A stretch of 64,000 bases of DNA from Occultella gossypii (GCF_019947135.1 NZ_JAGSHT010000021.1:152482-216481), one strand, 5' to 3'. Shown: positions 17,331 to 26,139, counted from the first letter of the stretch. Numbers and translations: made by a program. Notes: generated from the sequence alone by a model not told the origin.

Positions 17331-17351
17331 CCCGTCATCACCCATGACGGG
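17331..17351. promoter_or_regulatory. perfect palindrome between doxX and the ECF41 gene
   Basis: Arms CCCGTCAT (17331-17338) and ATGACGGG (17344-17351) are perfect inverted repeats with a 5-nt spacer. The element lies in the 81-bp divergent gap, 23 nt before the sigma factor start, and could be an operator for both genes. Confidence 0.55.
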
Positions 17352-17374
17352 ACTTGCGGGAGGAAGGTAACAAC

Positions 17375-18253
17375 ATGAGCCGATCAGGTTCGGGAGAGGC
17401 ACTGGCGGACGCTTTCGATGCACAGCGCGGCCGCCTCGTCGCGGTGGCGTATCGGATGCTCGGCTCGCGCGCGGACGCCGAGGACGCCGTCCAAGAGGCA
17501 TGGCTGCGGTTGGCGCACCAAGACCCCGCATCGATCGACAACCTCGCCGGCTGGCTGACCACGGTGGTGGGCCGGGTGTCCATCGACGTGCTGCGCTCGC
17601 GCCGAGTCAGGCCCGAGCAGCCCACGGACCCGCTGCCGGAACTCGTCGTGACGGAAGACGGCGACTCGCCAACCGAGGAGAACGTGCTGCTCGCCGAATC
17701 GGTTGGGCTGGCACTGCTCGTGGTCCTCGACACCCTCCGCCCGGCCGAACGGTTGGCATTCGTGCTGCATGACATGTTCGCCGTGCCGTTCGAGGAGATC
17801 GGGCAGATCCTCGGGAGGTCCGCGGATGCGACCAAGATGCTCGCCAGCCGTGCCCGGCGGAAGGTGCAGGGGACGCCGCAACCTGCCGACGAACGGCAGC
17901 AGCAGCGCGCGGTGGTCGATGCGTTCCTCGCGGCCGCGCGGGACGGCGATTTCGAAGGGCTGCTGCGCGTACTCGATCCGGACGTGACGTGGCGCAGCCA
18001 GAATGCGCACGGCGTCGCCGTCAAACTCGGTGCGACCGAGGTGGCCATTGCGGCCGAGCGCGGCGCCAGGGCCGAGGCAACGGCGTGGCCCGTCCTGGTC
18101 AACGGTGAGCCCGGGATCGTGGCATGGACCGCGAGCGGCAAGCCGATGGGCGTGATGGCATGCACCGTGGTCGATGGTCGGATCGTCGAGATCCTGTCGC
18201 TACGGGATCCGAAGCGCCTCGCGGAGATGGACCTCCCGGGACGTCCCCAGTAG
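17375..18253 (+). CDS. ECF41-type RNA polymerase sigma factor with SnoaL-like C-terminal domain
   Basis: A 292-residue sigma factor. Region 2 is ALADAFDAQRGRLVAVAYRMLGSRADAEDAVQEAWLRL; region 4 is LDTLRPAERLAFVLHDMFAVPFEEIGQILGRS. Residues about 175-285 form a fused SnoaL-like domain that, in ECF41 proteins, replaces an anti-sigma factor. The terminal motif DPKRL corresponds to the family NPDKL. The linker motif DGGGR is absent (QNAHG instead), unlike the second ECF41 at 51.8 kb. AGGAAGG at 17361-17367 fixes ATG 17375. I do not see the ECF41 promoter pattern TGTCACA just upstream, so self-regulation is unproven. Confidence 0.9.
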   Translation: MSRSGSGEALADAFDAQRGRLVAVAYRMLGSRADAEDAVQEAWLRLAHQDPASIDNLAGWLTTVVGRVSIDVLRSRRVRPEQPTDPLPELVVTEDGDSPTEENVLLAESVGLALLVVLDTLRPAERLAFVLHDMFAVPFEEIGQILGRSADATKMLASRARRKVQGTPQPADERQQQRAVVDAFLAAARDGDFEGLLRVLDPDVTWRSQNAHGVAVKLGATEVAIAAERGARAEATAWPVLVNGEPGIVAWTASGKPMGVMACTVVDGRIVEILSLRDPKRLAEMDLPGRPQ

Positions 18254-18345
18254 CCCGTGTTGCTCAAGGCTCTGGAGTCAGCGGAGCGTCGCGCTCCACT
18301 CGGCTGGGCTCGCCCTGGTGGCAACCCACCACCGCGATCGTGTAG

Positions 18346-18480
18346 TGGGGGCTGGTTCAACTCTTCGCTGACGGCCCACGGCCAGGAGGTGGCCAAGTGC
18401 ATCGCATTGAAGCTTCGCCGGTATGTGCCACCAGCCGAAGCGGTGCGCATCTACACCTCAGATCTGCTGCGCACGGCTTC
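18346..18480 (+). pseudogene. remnant of a histidine phosphatase gene
   Basis: The frame reads GGWFNSSLTAHGQEVAKCIALKL, then EAVRIYTSDLLRTA, matching the region after the RHGE motif of phosphoglycerate-mutase-like histidine phosphatases. The catalytic RHG segment and everything after residue 60 or so of the family are missing. Third positions are less biased than in neighbours, so I read this as a decayed fragment. Confidence 0.45.
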
Positions 18481-18500
18481 TATCAATTCAGGCATTGCTG

Positions 18501-18506
18501 TACTGT
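18501..18506 (+). promoter_or_regulatory. -10 element of a probable leaderless promoter (metal sensor)
   Basis: TACTGT lies 7 nt before ATG 18514 with no Shine-Dalgarno. An autoregulating ArsR-type protein would be expected to bind here. Confidence 0.45.
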
Positions 18507-18513
18507 CCCGCTC

Positions 18514-18849
18514 ATGACCACGGGCACTGCAACGCTGACCCACACCGCCGCGCTCGCGCGCCTGGGCCACGCACTCTCCGACCCGACCCGCGCCGGCATC
18601 CTGCTCGCGCTCCGGGAGGCGCCCGCCTATCCCTCGGACCTGGCGGACGCGCTGGAGGTGTCCCGGCAGGTGATGTCGAACCACCTCGCCTGCCTGCGCG
18701 GCTGTGGCCTGGTCGAGGCGATGCCGGAGGGGCGGCGCACCTGGTACCGCCTCGCTGACTCGCACCTCGCCCCCGCGCTCGACCACCTGCTCGGGGTGGT
18801 GCTGTTCGTCGAGCCCGACTGCTGTGACGGAGAGGGGTGCGCCTGCTGA
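18514..18849 (+). CDS. CmtR-like ArsR/SmtB-family metal-sensing repressor
   Basis: A 111-residue winged-helix repressor. LSDPTRAGILLALREAPAYPSDLADALEVSRQVMSNHLACLRGCGLVEAM is the DNA-binding region, with Cys60 and Cys64 in the pattern CLxxC that CmtR uses with a C-terminal Cys to bind Cd(II) or Pb(II). The C-terminus has four more cysteines (103, 104, 109, 111; PDCCDGEGCAC). Metal binding releases DNA in this family. The next gene is a cation exporter whose ATG overlaps this stop (TGATG), so the pair is a metal-resistance operon. The metal is inferred from homology, not shown. Confidence 0.9.
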   Translation: MTTGTATLTHTAALARLGHALSDPTRAGILLALREAPAYPSDLADALEVSRQVMSNHLACLRGCGLVEAMPEGRRTWYRLADSHLAPALDHLLGVVLFVEPDCCDGEGCAC

Positions 18850-19580
18850 TGAGCGTCCCGACCCTCACCGAGCAGCGGCGTGAGCTCCTACACCGACGGA
18901 TCCGGCTCATCGTGGCGATCACGATCGGCTACAACCTCATCGAGGCCGTCATCGCGATCGCGGCCGGCGCCGCGGCGTCGTCGACGGCGCTGATCGGCTT
19001 CGGGCTGGATTCCACGATCGAGGTGCTCTCCGCCGCCGTCGTCGCCTGGCAGTTCACCCGGCGGGATCCGCAGCGCTGGGAGAAGCCGGCGTTGCGGGTC
19101 ATCGCGATCGCCTTCTTCGCGCTCGCGGCGTATGTCGGCGTGGCCTCGGTCCTCGCCCTGGCCGGTGGCGGCGAGGTCCGGCACTCCACGGTCGGCATCG
19201 TCCTCGCCGCCGTGAGCGTCGTCGTGATGCCGTTCCTGTCCTACGCCGAGCGCCGCGCCGGTCGCGAGGTCGGCTCGGCCACCGCCGTCGCGGACTCCAA
19301 GCAGACCCTGATCTGCACGTACCTCTCGGCCGCGGTGCTACTCGGCCTCGTGGCGAACAGCCTGTTCGGCTGGTGGTGGGCCGACGCGATCGCCGGACTC
19401 GTCATCGCCGCGTTCGCGCTCCGGGAGGGCGTCGAGGCGTGGCAGGGCGACACGTGCGCCACGAGCGTCGGCATGATCCTCGATGCCCACCAGCCAGACC
19501 CCGCTGCACCGCCGGGCCCGGCGCAATACGGTTACCCCAGAGGCGGGGGTGACCCCCGCCGTCGTCCACCGAGCCCGTAG
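18849..19580 (+). CDS. cation-diffusion-facilitator-like metal exporter
   Basis: A 243-residue inner-membrane protein with about six membrane segments: IVAITIGYNLIEAVIAIAAG, then GFGLDSTIEVLSAAVVAWQF, VIAIAFFALAAYVGVASVLAL, and WWADAIAGLVIAAFALREGVEAW. The conserved acidic residues in DSTIE and WADAIAG fit metal coordination by CDF antiporters. It lacks the usual cytoplasmic C-terminal domain and instead ends in a Pro/Gly-rich tail. Its ATG overlaps the repressor stop. Proton-driven efflux of Cd, Zn or a similar ion, controlled by the CmtR-like protein, is the likely role. A perfect 8-bp GC hairpin (19542-19560) lies within its last codons. Confidence 0.85.
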   Translation: MSVPTLTEQRRELLHRRIRLIVAITIGYNLIEAVIAIAAGAAASSTALIGFGLDSTIEVLSAAVVAWQFTRRDPQRWEKPALRVIAIAFFALAAYVGVASVLALAGGGEVRHSTVGIVLAAVSVVVMPFLSYAERRAGREVGSATAVADSKQTLICTYLSAAVLLGLVANSLFGWWWADAIAGLVIAAFALREGVEAWQGDTCATSVGMILDAHQPDPAAPPGPAQYGYPRGGGDPRRRPPSP

Positions 19581-19592
19581 TGAGGAAGACCT

Positions 19593-21275
19593 GTGAGCAC
19601 CGCACCGATCGACGCCACCACCACCAGCGCCTGGGCGGAGCTGACCGGCCACGCCGCCGCCCAGACGCCGGATCTGCGCGCCTGGTTCGACGCTGATCCC
19701 GGCCGGGCCGAGCGGTTCACGTTCGATGCCGCGGACCTGCACGTCGACCTGTCCAAGAACCTGATCACCGACGAGACCCTGGCCCTGCTGTTGCGCCTGG
19801 CCGACGAGGTCGGTCTCTCCGGCCGGATCGAGGCGATGTTCACCGGCGAGCACATCAACGTCACCGAGGACCGAGCCGTGCTGCACACTGCGCTGCGCCG
19901 CCCGGCCGGCGCGAGCCCCGCGCTCGTGGTCGACGGGCAGGACGTGGACGCGGATGTGCACGCCGAGCTGGCGCGGGTCTACGCGTTCGCCGAGCAGGTC
20001 CGCTCCGGCGCGTGGACCGGGGTGACCGGCAAGCGGGTCGCCACCGTGGTCAACATCGGCATCGGAGGCTCCGACCTCGGCCCGGTGATGGCGTACGAGG
20101 CGCTCGCCCCGTACGTCCAGGACGGTCTCGAGGTCCGGTTCATCTCCAACATCGACCCGAGCGACGTCGCCGAGACCACCGCCGGGCTGGACCCGGAGAC
20201 CACCTTGTTCATCGTCGCGTCGAAGACGTTCGGCACCCTGGAGACGCTCACCAACGCCCGGCTCGCCCGGGAGTGGCTCTGGACGAACCTGGAGTCCGCG
20301 GGTGCTGTCGATGGCTCCGAGGCCTCCCGCACCGACGCCGTTGCCAAGCACTTCGTGGCCGTCTCCACGGCGCTGGACAAGGTCGCCGCGTTCGGCATCG
20401 ACCCGGCGAACGCGTTCGGGTTCTGGGACTGGGTCGGCGGCCGGTACTCGGTGGACTCCGCGATCGGCACCTCGCTCGCGATCGCGATCGGGCCGGAGGC
20501 GTTCGCAGAATTCCTGGACGGCTTCCACGCCATCGACCAGCACCTGCGCTCGACCCCGTTCGCGCAGAACGTGCCGGTCCTGATGGGGCTGCTGAACGTC
20601 TGGTACGTCAATTTCCTCGACGCGCACACGCACGCGGTGCTGCCCTACGCGCAGTACCTGCACCGGTTCCCCGCGTACCTGCAGCAGCTCACCATGGAGT
20701 CCAACGGCAAGGGCGTGCGCTGGGACGGCAGCCCCGTCACCACCCAGACCGGCGAGGTGTTCTGGGGCGAGCCCGGCACGAACGGCCAGCACGCGTTCTA
20801 CCAGCTCATCCACCAGGGCACCAGGACCATCCCGGCCGACTTCATCGCCGTCGCCAACCCCGCGCGGCCGTTGCGCGACGGTGACACCGACGTGCACGGC
20901 CTGTTCCTCGCGAACTTCTTCGCCCAGACGAAGGCCCTCGCGTTCGGCAAGACCGCGGACGAGGTCCGCGCCGAGGGCACCGCCGAGGCGATCGTCCCCG
21001 CACGCGTGTTCACCGGGAACCGGCCGACCACCTCGATCCTCGCCCCGGCGCTCACGCCGTCGGTGCTCGGGCAGCTGATCGCGCTCTACGAGCACATCAC
21101 GTTCGTGCAGGGCGTGGTCTGGGGCATCGACAGCTTCGACCAGTGGGGCGTGGAGCTCGGCAAGCAGCTCGCTACCCAGATCGCCCCTGCGGTCACCGGG
21201 GATGCCGACGCGCTCGCCGCGCAGGACACGTCCACCCAGGCGCTGATCCGGCACTACCTGGCGCAGCGGGACTGA
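19593..21275 (+). CDS. pgi: glucose-6-phosphate isomerase
   Basis: A 560-residue cytoplasmic enzyme that interconverts glucose 6-phosphate and fructose 6-phosphate in glycolysis and gluconeogenesis. Family signatures include [20 protein letters not shown] near residue 150, [32 protein letters not shown], and the C-terminal GVELGKQLA. Length is the full family size. The start is GTG 19593, preceded by TGAGGAAG. It begins 12 nt after the CDF exporter gene but has no functional link with it; that operon-like spacing may be accidental. Confidence 0.97.
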   Translation: MSTAPIDATTTSAWAELTGHAAAQTPDLRAWFDADPGRAERFTFDAADLHVDLSKNLITDETLALLLRLADEVGLSGRIEAMFTGEHINVTEDRAVLHTALRRPAGASPALVVDGQDVDADVHAELARVYAFAEQVRSGAWTGVTGKRVATVVNIGIGGSDLGPVMAYEALAPYVQDGLEVRFISNIDPSDVAETTAGLDPETTLFIVASKTFGTLETLTNARLAREWLWTNLESAGAVDGSEASRTDAVAKHFVAVSTALDKVAAFGIDPANAFGFWDWVGGRYSVDSAIGTSLAIAIGPEAFAEFLDGFHAIDQHLRSTPFAQNVPVLMGLLNVWYVNFLDAHTHAVLPYAQYLHRFPAYLQQLTMESNGKGVRWDGSPVTTQTGEVFWGEPGTNGQHAFYQLIHQGTRTIPADFIAVANPARPLRDGDTDVHGLFLANFFAQTKALAFGKTADEVRAEGTAEAIVPARVFTGNRPTTSILAPALTPSVLGQLIALYEHITFVQGVVWGIDSFDQWGVELGKQLATQIAPAVTGDADALAAQDTSTQALIRHYLAQRD

Positions 21276-21296
21276 GCGGGAGCGGGTCGACCGAAC

Positions 21297-22916
21297 TCAG
21301 CGGATCCGGACCGGGTCCATCCAGGCCAGCACGTGCTCGGTGCCGAACGGCCACAGTGCCTCCAGCGCGGCGGCCGGGTCGGTGCCGAGTGCCGGTAGTC
21401 CGGGCAGCGTGGGTCTGGTGTGCACCGGCCGGGCCGGTGCGTCCGTCGGTAGCCCGGCCAGGCGCCGGGCGTAGGCGAGTCCGTCGTGCAGGTCGCCGAG
21501 GGCGTCCGCGAGACCGAGCCCGACGGCGTCGCGTCCGCTCCAGATCCGGCCTCGCCCGAGCTCGTCGACCCGTTCCGTACTGAGTCCCCGGCCGGTCGCC
21601 ACCCGGTCCACGAACCTTCCGTAGACCTCGTCCATCACCTTGCGGAACCGCTCGCGCTGGGCGTCGGTGAACGGCCGCGCGGCGCTCAGGGCAAGCGCGT
21701 CCTCGCGGCCCACCGGTTCGGGATGGAAGCCGTGCCGGTCCGCGAACTCGGTCAGCACCGGCTTGCCGATGACCACTCCGATGCTGCCGGTCAGGGTGAA
21801 CGGGCTGGCCAGCACGTGGTTGGCGCCGGCGAGCACGTAGTAGCCGCCGGACCCGGCCACCGAGCCCATCACCGCCACCACGGGCTTCCGGCACGCGACC
21901 ACCGCCCGGTGGATCAGGTCCGAGGCGAGCGCCGACCCGCCGCCGGAGTCCACGTACAGCACGATCGCCTTCGTGTGCTCCTCGCGCTCGGCCCGCCGCA
22001 GTGCCGCCACCACCGTGTCCGACCCGGCCCGTGGGCCGCCCAGCACCGGCACGGGCGGGCCGCCCGCACTCGGCCCGGAGACGATGGCGCCGACCACGGG
22101 GACGACAGCGACGCCGTCGGGCTGGCCGCGCAGCGGCGTTCGGCGCCCGCCGCCGGCGCGTTGGGGTCGCAGCAGGTCGAGGGTGCGAGCCAGCGACGTG
22201 TCGGCCACGGTGACGATCTCGTCGTCGTACGCGATCCGGGTGATCAGACCGGCCTCGAGGAGTTCCGTGGCCGAGGTCAGCCCGGCGTCGAGCCAGGCGC
22301 CGGCCACCTCCTGCGAGACGCCGCGCGCGCTCGCCAGTGCCTTCACCCAGGAGGCCTCGACCGACTCGAGGTAGGCACCGAGCTGCTCGCGCTGAGCATC
22401 GTCCATGTGGTCCTGGCTGAACGGGGTGAGCGCGGACTTGTACTCGCCGATCCGCAGGTTCTCGAACCCGATGCCGTGGCTGCGCAGGAATGCGCCCAGG
22501 TAGACCTGCTCGCCGGCGAACCCGGGCACGGACACGTCCGCGGATTCCGGCGCGACGACGTCCGGGACCGGCGCGGTGGCCAACAGTCCGGTCATCGTGA
22601 CCTGCTCGAGGTAGGCGGTCACGTGCTTGCGCTCGGCCAGGCGCGCGAGCATCCCGGCGATCGCATCGGCCGTGGCCAGGTCGGCGGTGAACCCGCGCAC
22701 CCGCACCACGACGGCGCTCACCCAGTCGGCGTCGCCGATCCGGTCCAGCCGGCCGGACAATGCCTCGAGGGTCGTGGTGCGCTGCAACAGGCCGCCGAGG
22801 CCGGGTCGGCGCTGCGCGGGGTACGGGCCGGAGAGGTCGAGGATCACCCGGTCCGGTTCGGCCGCCGAGCCGGGACGGCGTCCGAGCAGCGGGGCCAGGG
22901 TGGGGAGTGCGCGCAT
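21297..22916 (-). CDS. sppA: S49-family peptidase (SppA-like signal peptide peptidase)
   Basis: A 539-residue protein with two S49 repeats, as in long SppA. The catalytic Lys is in RIGEYKSALTPF in the first half and the nucleophile Ser in MGSVAGSGGYYVLAGA in the second; DSGGGSALASDLIHRAV precedes it. SppA digests cleaved signal peptides at the membrane. No clear N-terminal membrane anchor is visible, so it may be peripheral or cytoplasmic. ATG 22916 is supported by TAGCCT 6 nt upstream. It is convergent with pgi, with a 21-nt gap. Confidence 0.9.
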   Translation of the reverse strand: MRALPTLAPLLGRRPGSAAEPDRVILDLSGPYPAQRRPGLGGLLQRTTTLEALSGRLDRIGDADWVSAVVVRVRGFTADLATADAIAGMLARLAERKHVTAYLEQVTMTGLLATAPVPDVVAPESADVSVPGFAGEQVYLGAFLRSHGIGFENLRIGEYKSALTPFSQDHMDDAQREQLGAYLESVEASWVKALASARGVSQEVAGAWLDAGLTSATELLEAGLITRIAYDDEIVTVADTSLARTLDLLRPQRAGGGRRTPLRGQPDGVAVVPVVGAIVSGPSAGGPPVPVLGGPRAGSDTVVAALRRAEREEHTKAIVLYVDSGGGSALASDLIHRAVVACRKPVVAVMGSVAGSGGYYVLAGANHVLASPFTLTGSIGVVIGKPVLTEFADRHGFHPEPVGREDALALSAARPFTDAQRERFRKVMDEVYGRFVDRVATGRGLSTERVDELGRGRIWSGRDAVGLGLADALGDLHDGLAYARRLAGLPTDAPARPVHTRPTLPGLPALGTDPAAALEALWPFGTEHVLAWMDPVRIR

Positions 22917-22922
22917 GGTTCG

Positions 22923-22928
22923 AGGCTA
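22923..22928 (-). promoter_or_regulatory. -10 element of a probable leaderless promoter (S49 peptidase)
   Basis: TAGCCT on the reverse strand ends 6 nt before ATG 22916, with no ribosome binding site. Confidence 0.45.
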
Positions 22929-23138
22929 ACCCGCCACCTGGCCCGCGGCGGCTCGGGCGTTCGTTCGTCAGGCGCCGTCCTCGTCGTGCGCCGCGGCGAA
23001 GTCGAGGACCGCGCCCGCGCGGTACGGACTCGTATTCGCCCACGGACGCCCCGATAGGATGCGGCTCGCCAGGCCTTTTCAGGGCGCCGCGAGTCCGGGG
23101 CCCGCGACCGAACGCCGGAACGAGGTGAGGGGCAGCGC

Positions 23139-24287
23139 ATGTCCGGCACCTTGAGAGACCGCGCCGCCGTGCCGGCTCGCCGCGTGGTCGCCGCCGCCGA
23201 GCGCGTGCAGGGCCTGTTCCCGGCGCGCGTCTGGCGCCACTTCACCCGCAAGGGCGGGTTCGTGCTCGCCGCGGGGGTGAGCTACCAGGCGCTGTTCGCG
23301 ATCTTCGCCACCCTCTACATCGCATTCGCGTGGGTCGGGCTGTGGCTCGGTGGGAGCACCCCGGCGATCGAGGCCCTCATCGCCCTCGTGGACACCTATC
23401 TGCCCGGGCTGATCGGTGAGAACGGGGTCCTCACCGAGGACCAGGTGTTCGCAATCGCCCGCGATGCGTCCGCGTTGCTGAGCATCACCGGCCTGATCGC
23501 CGTGATCGTGTTCGTGTGGACGGCGATCGGCTGGATCTCCTACTCGAGGCTCGCCGTGCGGGCGATCTTCGGTCTGCCGCCGGATACGCGTCAGTACGTG
23601 CGGCTCAAGGCACGCGACTTCGTGGTGGCCGTGTTCTTCAGCCTGATGCTGCTCATCGGCGGGGTGCTGAGCGGTGCCGGGTCCTGGTTCCTCGGCGAGG
23701 TCTTCGATGCCCTGGGGTGGAGCACGACGTCGAACGCTTTCAACGCGCTGATCAGGCTGGCCACGGTGCTCGTGGCATTCGTCGTCGATGCGCTCACCCT
23801 CACCGCGATCTTCAAGTTCCTCGGTGGTGCGAGCGTGCCCTGGCGCCGGATCCTGCCCGGCGCCGCCCTCGGTGGGGCGGCGATCGTGGTGCTGCAGCTC
23901 GGGGCCGGCTACCTCCTGTCCAGCTCACCCGCGAACCCGCTGCTGGCGACGTTCGCCGTCTTCATCGGGCTGCTGCTGTGGTGCCGCCTCGCCGGGGTGG
24001 TCATGCTCGTCTCGGCGGCCTGGGTCGCGGTGTCCGTCGCCGATGCCGGCCTCTCGCTCGCGCCGGAGTCGGATGCGCCCGCCGAGGAGGACCCGGACAC
24101 CCGGCTCGCGCAACTGCTCGCCGTCTGCGAGGAGATCCGCGACGCGGCGGCCGCGCACCGGGACGCGCCGTTCTACCGGCGCCGGGCGGCACGGCGGCGT
24201 GAGGAGGCAGCGATCGAGGAACTCGACGAGTTGTTGCGCGGGGATCTTGCCGCGGACGTGTCCGGATCGGCCGGCGTCGTGACGTGA
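23139..24287 (+). CDS. YihY/BrkB-family inner-membrane protein
   Basis: A 382-residue membrane protein with six predicted helices: GGFVLAAGVSYQALFAIFATLYIAF, then SALLSITGLIAVIVFVWTAIGWI, VVAVFFSLMLLIGGVLSG, and LATVLVAFVVDALTLTAIFKFL, followed by two more near residues 240-290. The N-terminal FTRKGGFVLAAGVSYQALF is the YihY signature. The family was once called ribonuclease BN, but that activity belongs to another protein; its real role (transport or lipid flipping) is unsettled. The C-terminal 90 residues are a charged cytoplasmic tail. GAGGTGAGGGG precedes ATG 23139. Confidence 0.88.
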   Translation: MSGTLRDRAAVPARRVVAAAERVQGLFPARVWRHFTRKGGFVLAAGVSYQALFAIFATLYIAFAWVGLWLGGSTPAIEALIALVDTYLPGLIGENGVLTEDQVFAIARDASALLSITGLIAVIVFVWTAIGWISYSRLAVRAIFGLPPDTRQYVRLKARDFVVAVFFSLMLLIGGVLSGAGSWFLGEVFDALGWSTTSNAFNALIRLATVLVAFVVDALTLTAIFKFLGGASVPWRRILPGAALGGAAIVVLQLGAGYLLSSSPANPLLATFAVFIGLLLWCRLAGVVMLVSAAWVAVSVADAGLSLAPESDAPAEEDPDTRLAQLLAVCEEIRDAAAAHRDAPFYRRRAARRREEAAIEELDELLRGDLAADVSGSAGVVT

Positions 24288-24364
24288 TGGAGCGGGTGAC
24301 GAGAGCCGTCGTCGCGACCGACTCGTTCCTCGCCGGGCGCTCCTCCTCCCGATACTCGGCACCA

Positions 24365-24420
24365 CGCTCGCATGAGAATGGCCGCCTCGACTTCGTCGGG
24401 CGGCCATCTCATTGCGAGCG
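24365..24420 (-). terminator. long hairpin between yihY and tRNA-Gly
   Basis: Arms 24365-24386 and 24399-24420 (CGCTCGCA...TGGCCGCC and its complement) pair over about 21 bp with two single-base bulges and a 12-nt loop. The distal arm covers the last four tRNA bases. It probably ends the tRNA transcript or both convergent transcripts; no T-run follows. Confidence 0.5.
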
Positions 24421-24487
24421 GGTGACGAGAATCGAACTCGCGCTATCAGCTTGGGAAGCTGAAGTTCTACCACTGAACTACACCCGC
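24417..24487 (-). tRNA. tRNA-Gly(CCC)
   Basis: On the reverse strand the acceptor GCGGGTG (24487-24481) pairs with CACCCGC near 24418. The anticodon loop is TTCCCAA between TCAGC and GCTGA, giving anticodon CCC, which reads GGG. The T-arm is GCGAG TTCGATT CTCGT-like. Length is 71 nt and CCA is not encoded. Gly identity follows from the anticodon. Confidence 0.95.
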
Positions 24488-24557
24488 ATGCGTGCGGCTG
24501 ACCCGAACGCGCGGCCCAGCATACCCGGTGCTGGGGCTGGGCTTCACCCGGGCGCGC

Positions 24558-24563
24558 TAACGT
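24558..24563 (+). promoter_or_regulatory. -10 element of a probable leaderless promoter (dcd)
   Basis: TAACGT lies 6 nt before the GTG start at 24570. No Shine-Dalgarno is present. Confidence 0.45.
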
Positions 24564-24569
24564 GGGCGC

Positions 24570-25151
24570 GTGCTGCTCTCCGATCGTGACATCCGCGCCG
24601 AACTGACCACCGGGCGGATCGGCCTGGATCCGTACGACGAGTCGATGATCCAACCCTCCAGCGTCGACGTCCGCCTGGACCGCTACTTCCGGCTCTTCGA
24701 CAACCACAAGTATCCGGTCATCGACCCCGCCCAGGACCAGCCCGAGCTCACCCGGATGGTCGAGGCCGCCCCCGGGGACCCGTTCGTGCTGCACCCCGGG
24801 GAGTTCGTGCTCGGCTCCACGTACGAGCTGATCAGCCTGCCCGACGACGTCGCGGCCCGCCTGGAGGGCAAGTCCAGCCTCGGCCGGCTCGGACTGCTCA
24901 CGCACTCCACCGCCGGGTTCATCGACCCCGGGTTCTCCGGCCACGTCACCCTCGAGCTCTCGAACGTGGCGACCCTGCCGATCACGCTCTGGCCCGGCAT
25001 GAAGATCGGGCAGATGTGCTACTTCCGGCTGTCCAGCCCGGCGGAGCACCCGTACGGGTCCGGTGCCCAGGGCTCGCGCTACCAGGGCCAACGGGGCCCG
25101 ACGGCGTCCCGTTCGCACCTGAACTTCCACCGCACCGACGTGGGGCAGTAG
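24570..25151 (+). CDS. dcd: dCTP deaminase
   Basis: A 193-residue trimeric enzyme that deaminates dCTP; actinobacterial relatives are bifunctional and form dUMP directly, feeding thymidylate synthesis. Motifs: [12 protein letters not shown] at the start, [61 protein letters not shown] with the catalytic Glu and Arg region, and the C-terminal [16 protein letters not shown]. Full family length. The start is GTG 24570 with a leaderless-type -10 element. The next gene begins 5 nt after its stop. Confidence 0.96.
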   Translation: MLLSDRDIRAELTTGRIGLDPYDESMIQPSSVDVRLDRYFRLFDNHKYPVIDPAQDQPELTRMVEAAPGDPFVLHPGEFVLGSTYELISLPDDVAARLEGKSSLGRLGLLTHSTAGFIDPGFSGHVTLELSNVATLPITLWPGMKIGQMCYFRLSSPAEHPYGSGAQGSRYQGQRGPTASRSHLNFHRTDVGQ

Positions 25152-25155
25152 CGCA

Positions 25156-26139
25156 GTGCCCGACGGCGGAGCTCGAGTTCTCGACGCCGGCCTCGCCCGG
25201 TCGAAGCACCTGTTGCTGCTCGGTGCGGACGTCACCGACGACGAGGTCGAGGCCCTCGTGCTGAGCCGGTTCCCCGAGGCCGGCCGCGTGAACGCGACCG
25301 TGCTCGCGCTCACCCCGCAGTCAGCCCTCGAGGGCCCCTGGGCCGTGCCGGAGCCGGCCGCCCTCGGCGCCGGTCCCGAGGTCACCCAGGCGTACGCGAT
25401 CGCGGTCCCCGCCGAGCGGGGCGACCCGGTGCCCGAGGACCTGCGCGGCCTCGGCGGGATCCTGGATGCGTTCGCCGACGGGCCGCCCGTGGGGCACGAA
25501 CTCGCGATCATCGAGTTCGCGCAGGCGGCCGCGCGGCGACTCGGCGGAGCGGTGCGGGTTGCCGGAACCGGCGCCCTGATCACCCCCGAACCGGGCGTGG
25601 ACCTGGCCGTGCACTCCGAGGTGTGGCTGCACCCCGAGGCGCTGGTGCACGTGCTCACGCCTGCGTTGCCGGGGGTGGCCCTCCATCTGGGCCCGGTCGC
25701 AGACCCGGGAGCGCAGCCGCCCACGGCGCCGGCGCCCCGACCCGCCGGCACCGAGGACCTGGACGAGGGCGAGCGGGCCTGGATCCAAGCCGAGGCGGAC
25801 GCGTTCGACGCGCACGCGCTCGCGGCGGAGCCCGCCACCGAGGCCTACGGCGCCGTCTGCGCGCTGCCCGACGGCGGCACGGTCGCCGTCGAGGTGGAGG
25901 CCGAGGTGTCCGTGCCGCTCGTGCTGGAGGGCCTGGACTGGGCTCGCTCCGGCGTGATCCGCTACGACCTGCGGTGGTTCCCGGCGGATCCGGAGGCCTA
26001 CCATTCCGCACCGCTCGACGCCCCCACCCTGGTGGCCCGCGAGCGCGCCACGGCGCTCGTGGAGGGTGCCGCGCGTGCCCTGCTGGACGCCATCGGCGGC
26101 GAGACGACCGACGACGACGGGTTCCTCGTCGACCCGTGA
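25156..26139 (+). CDS. conserved actinobacterial protein of unknown function
   Basis: A 327-residue acidic, Ala-rich soluble protein (MPDGGARVLDAGLARSKHLLLLGADVTDDEV...). The first 170 residues contain HELAIIEFAQAAARRLGGAVRVAGTGALI, and the C-terminal part has SGVIRYDLRWFPADPEAYHSAP; a Pro-rich linker near residue 195 separates them, so two domains are likely. I recognise no catalytic motif. Coupling to dcd (5-nt gap, GTG start at 25156) suggests co-transcription but not a shared role. Confidence 0.65.
   Translation: MPDGGARVLDAGLARSKHLLLLGADVTDDEVEALVLSRFPEAGRVNATVLALTPQSALEGPWAVPEPAALGAGPEVTQAYAIAVPAERGDPVPEDLRGLGGILDAFADGPPVGHELAIIEFAQAAARRLGGAVRVAGTGALITPEPGVDLAVHSEVWLHPEALVHVLTPALPGVALHLGPVADPGAQPPTAPAPRPAGTEDLDEGERAWIQAEADAFDAHALAAEPATEAYGAVCALPDGGTVAVEVEAEVSVPLVLEGLDWARSGVIRYDLRWFPADPEAYHSAPLDAPTLVARERATALVEGAARALLDAIGGETTDDDGFLVDP

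Noticed and set aside
17294..17374. A canonical ECF41 promoter (TGTCACA, 16 nt, CGTC)
   Set aside because: No TGTCACA is present on either strand in this gap.
19542..19560. A perfect 8-bp hairpin as the exporter terminator
   Set aside because: It lies inside the last codons of the exporter gene and has no T-run; pgi begins soon after, so termination there is doubtful.
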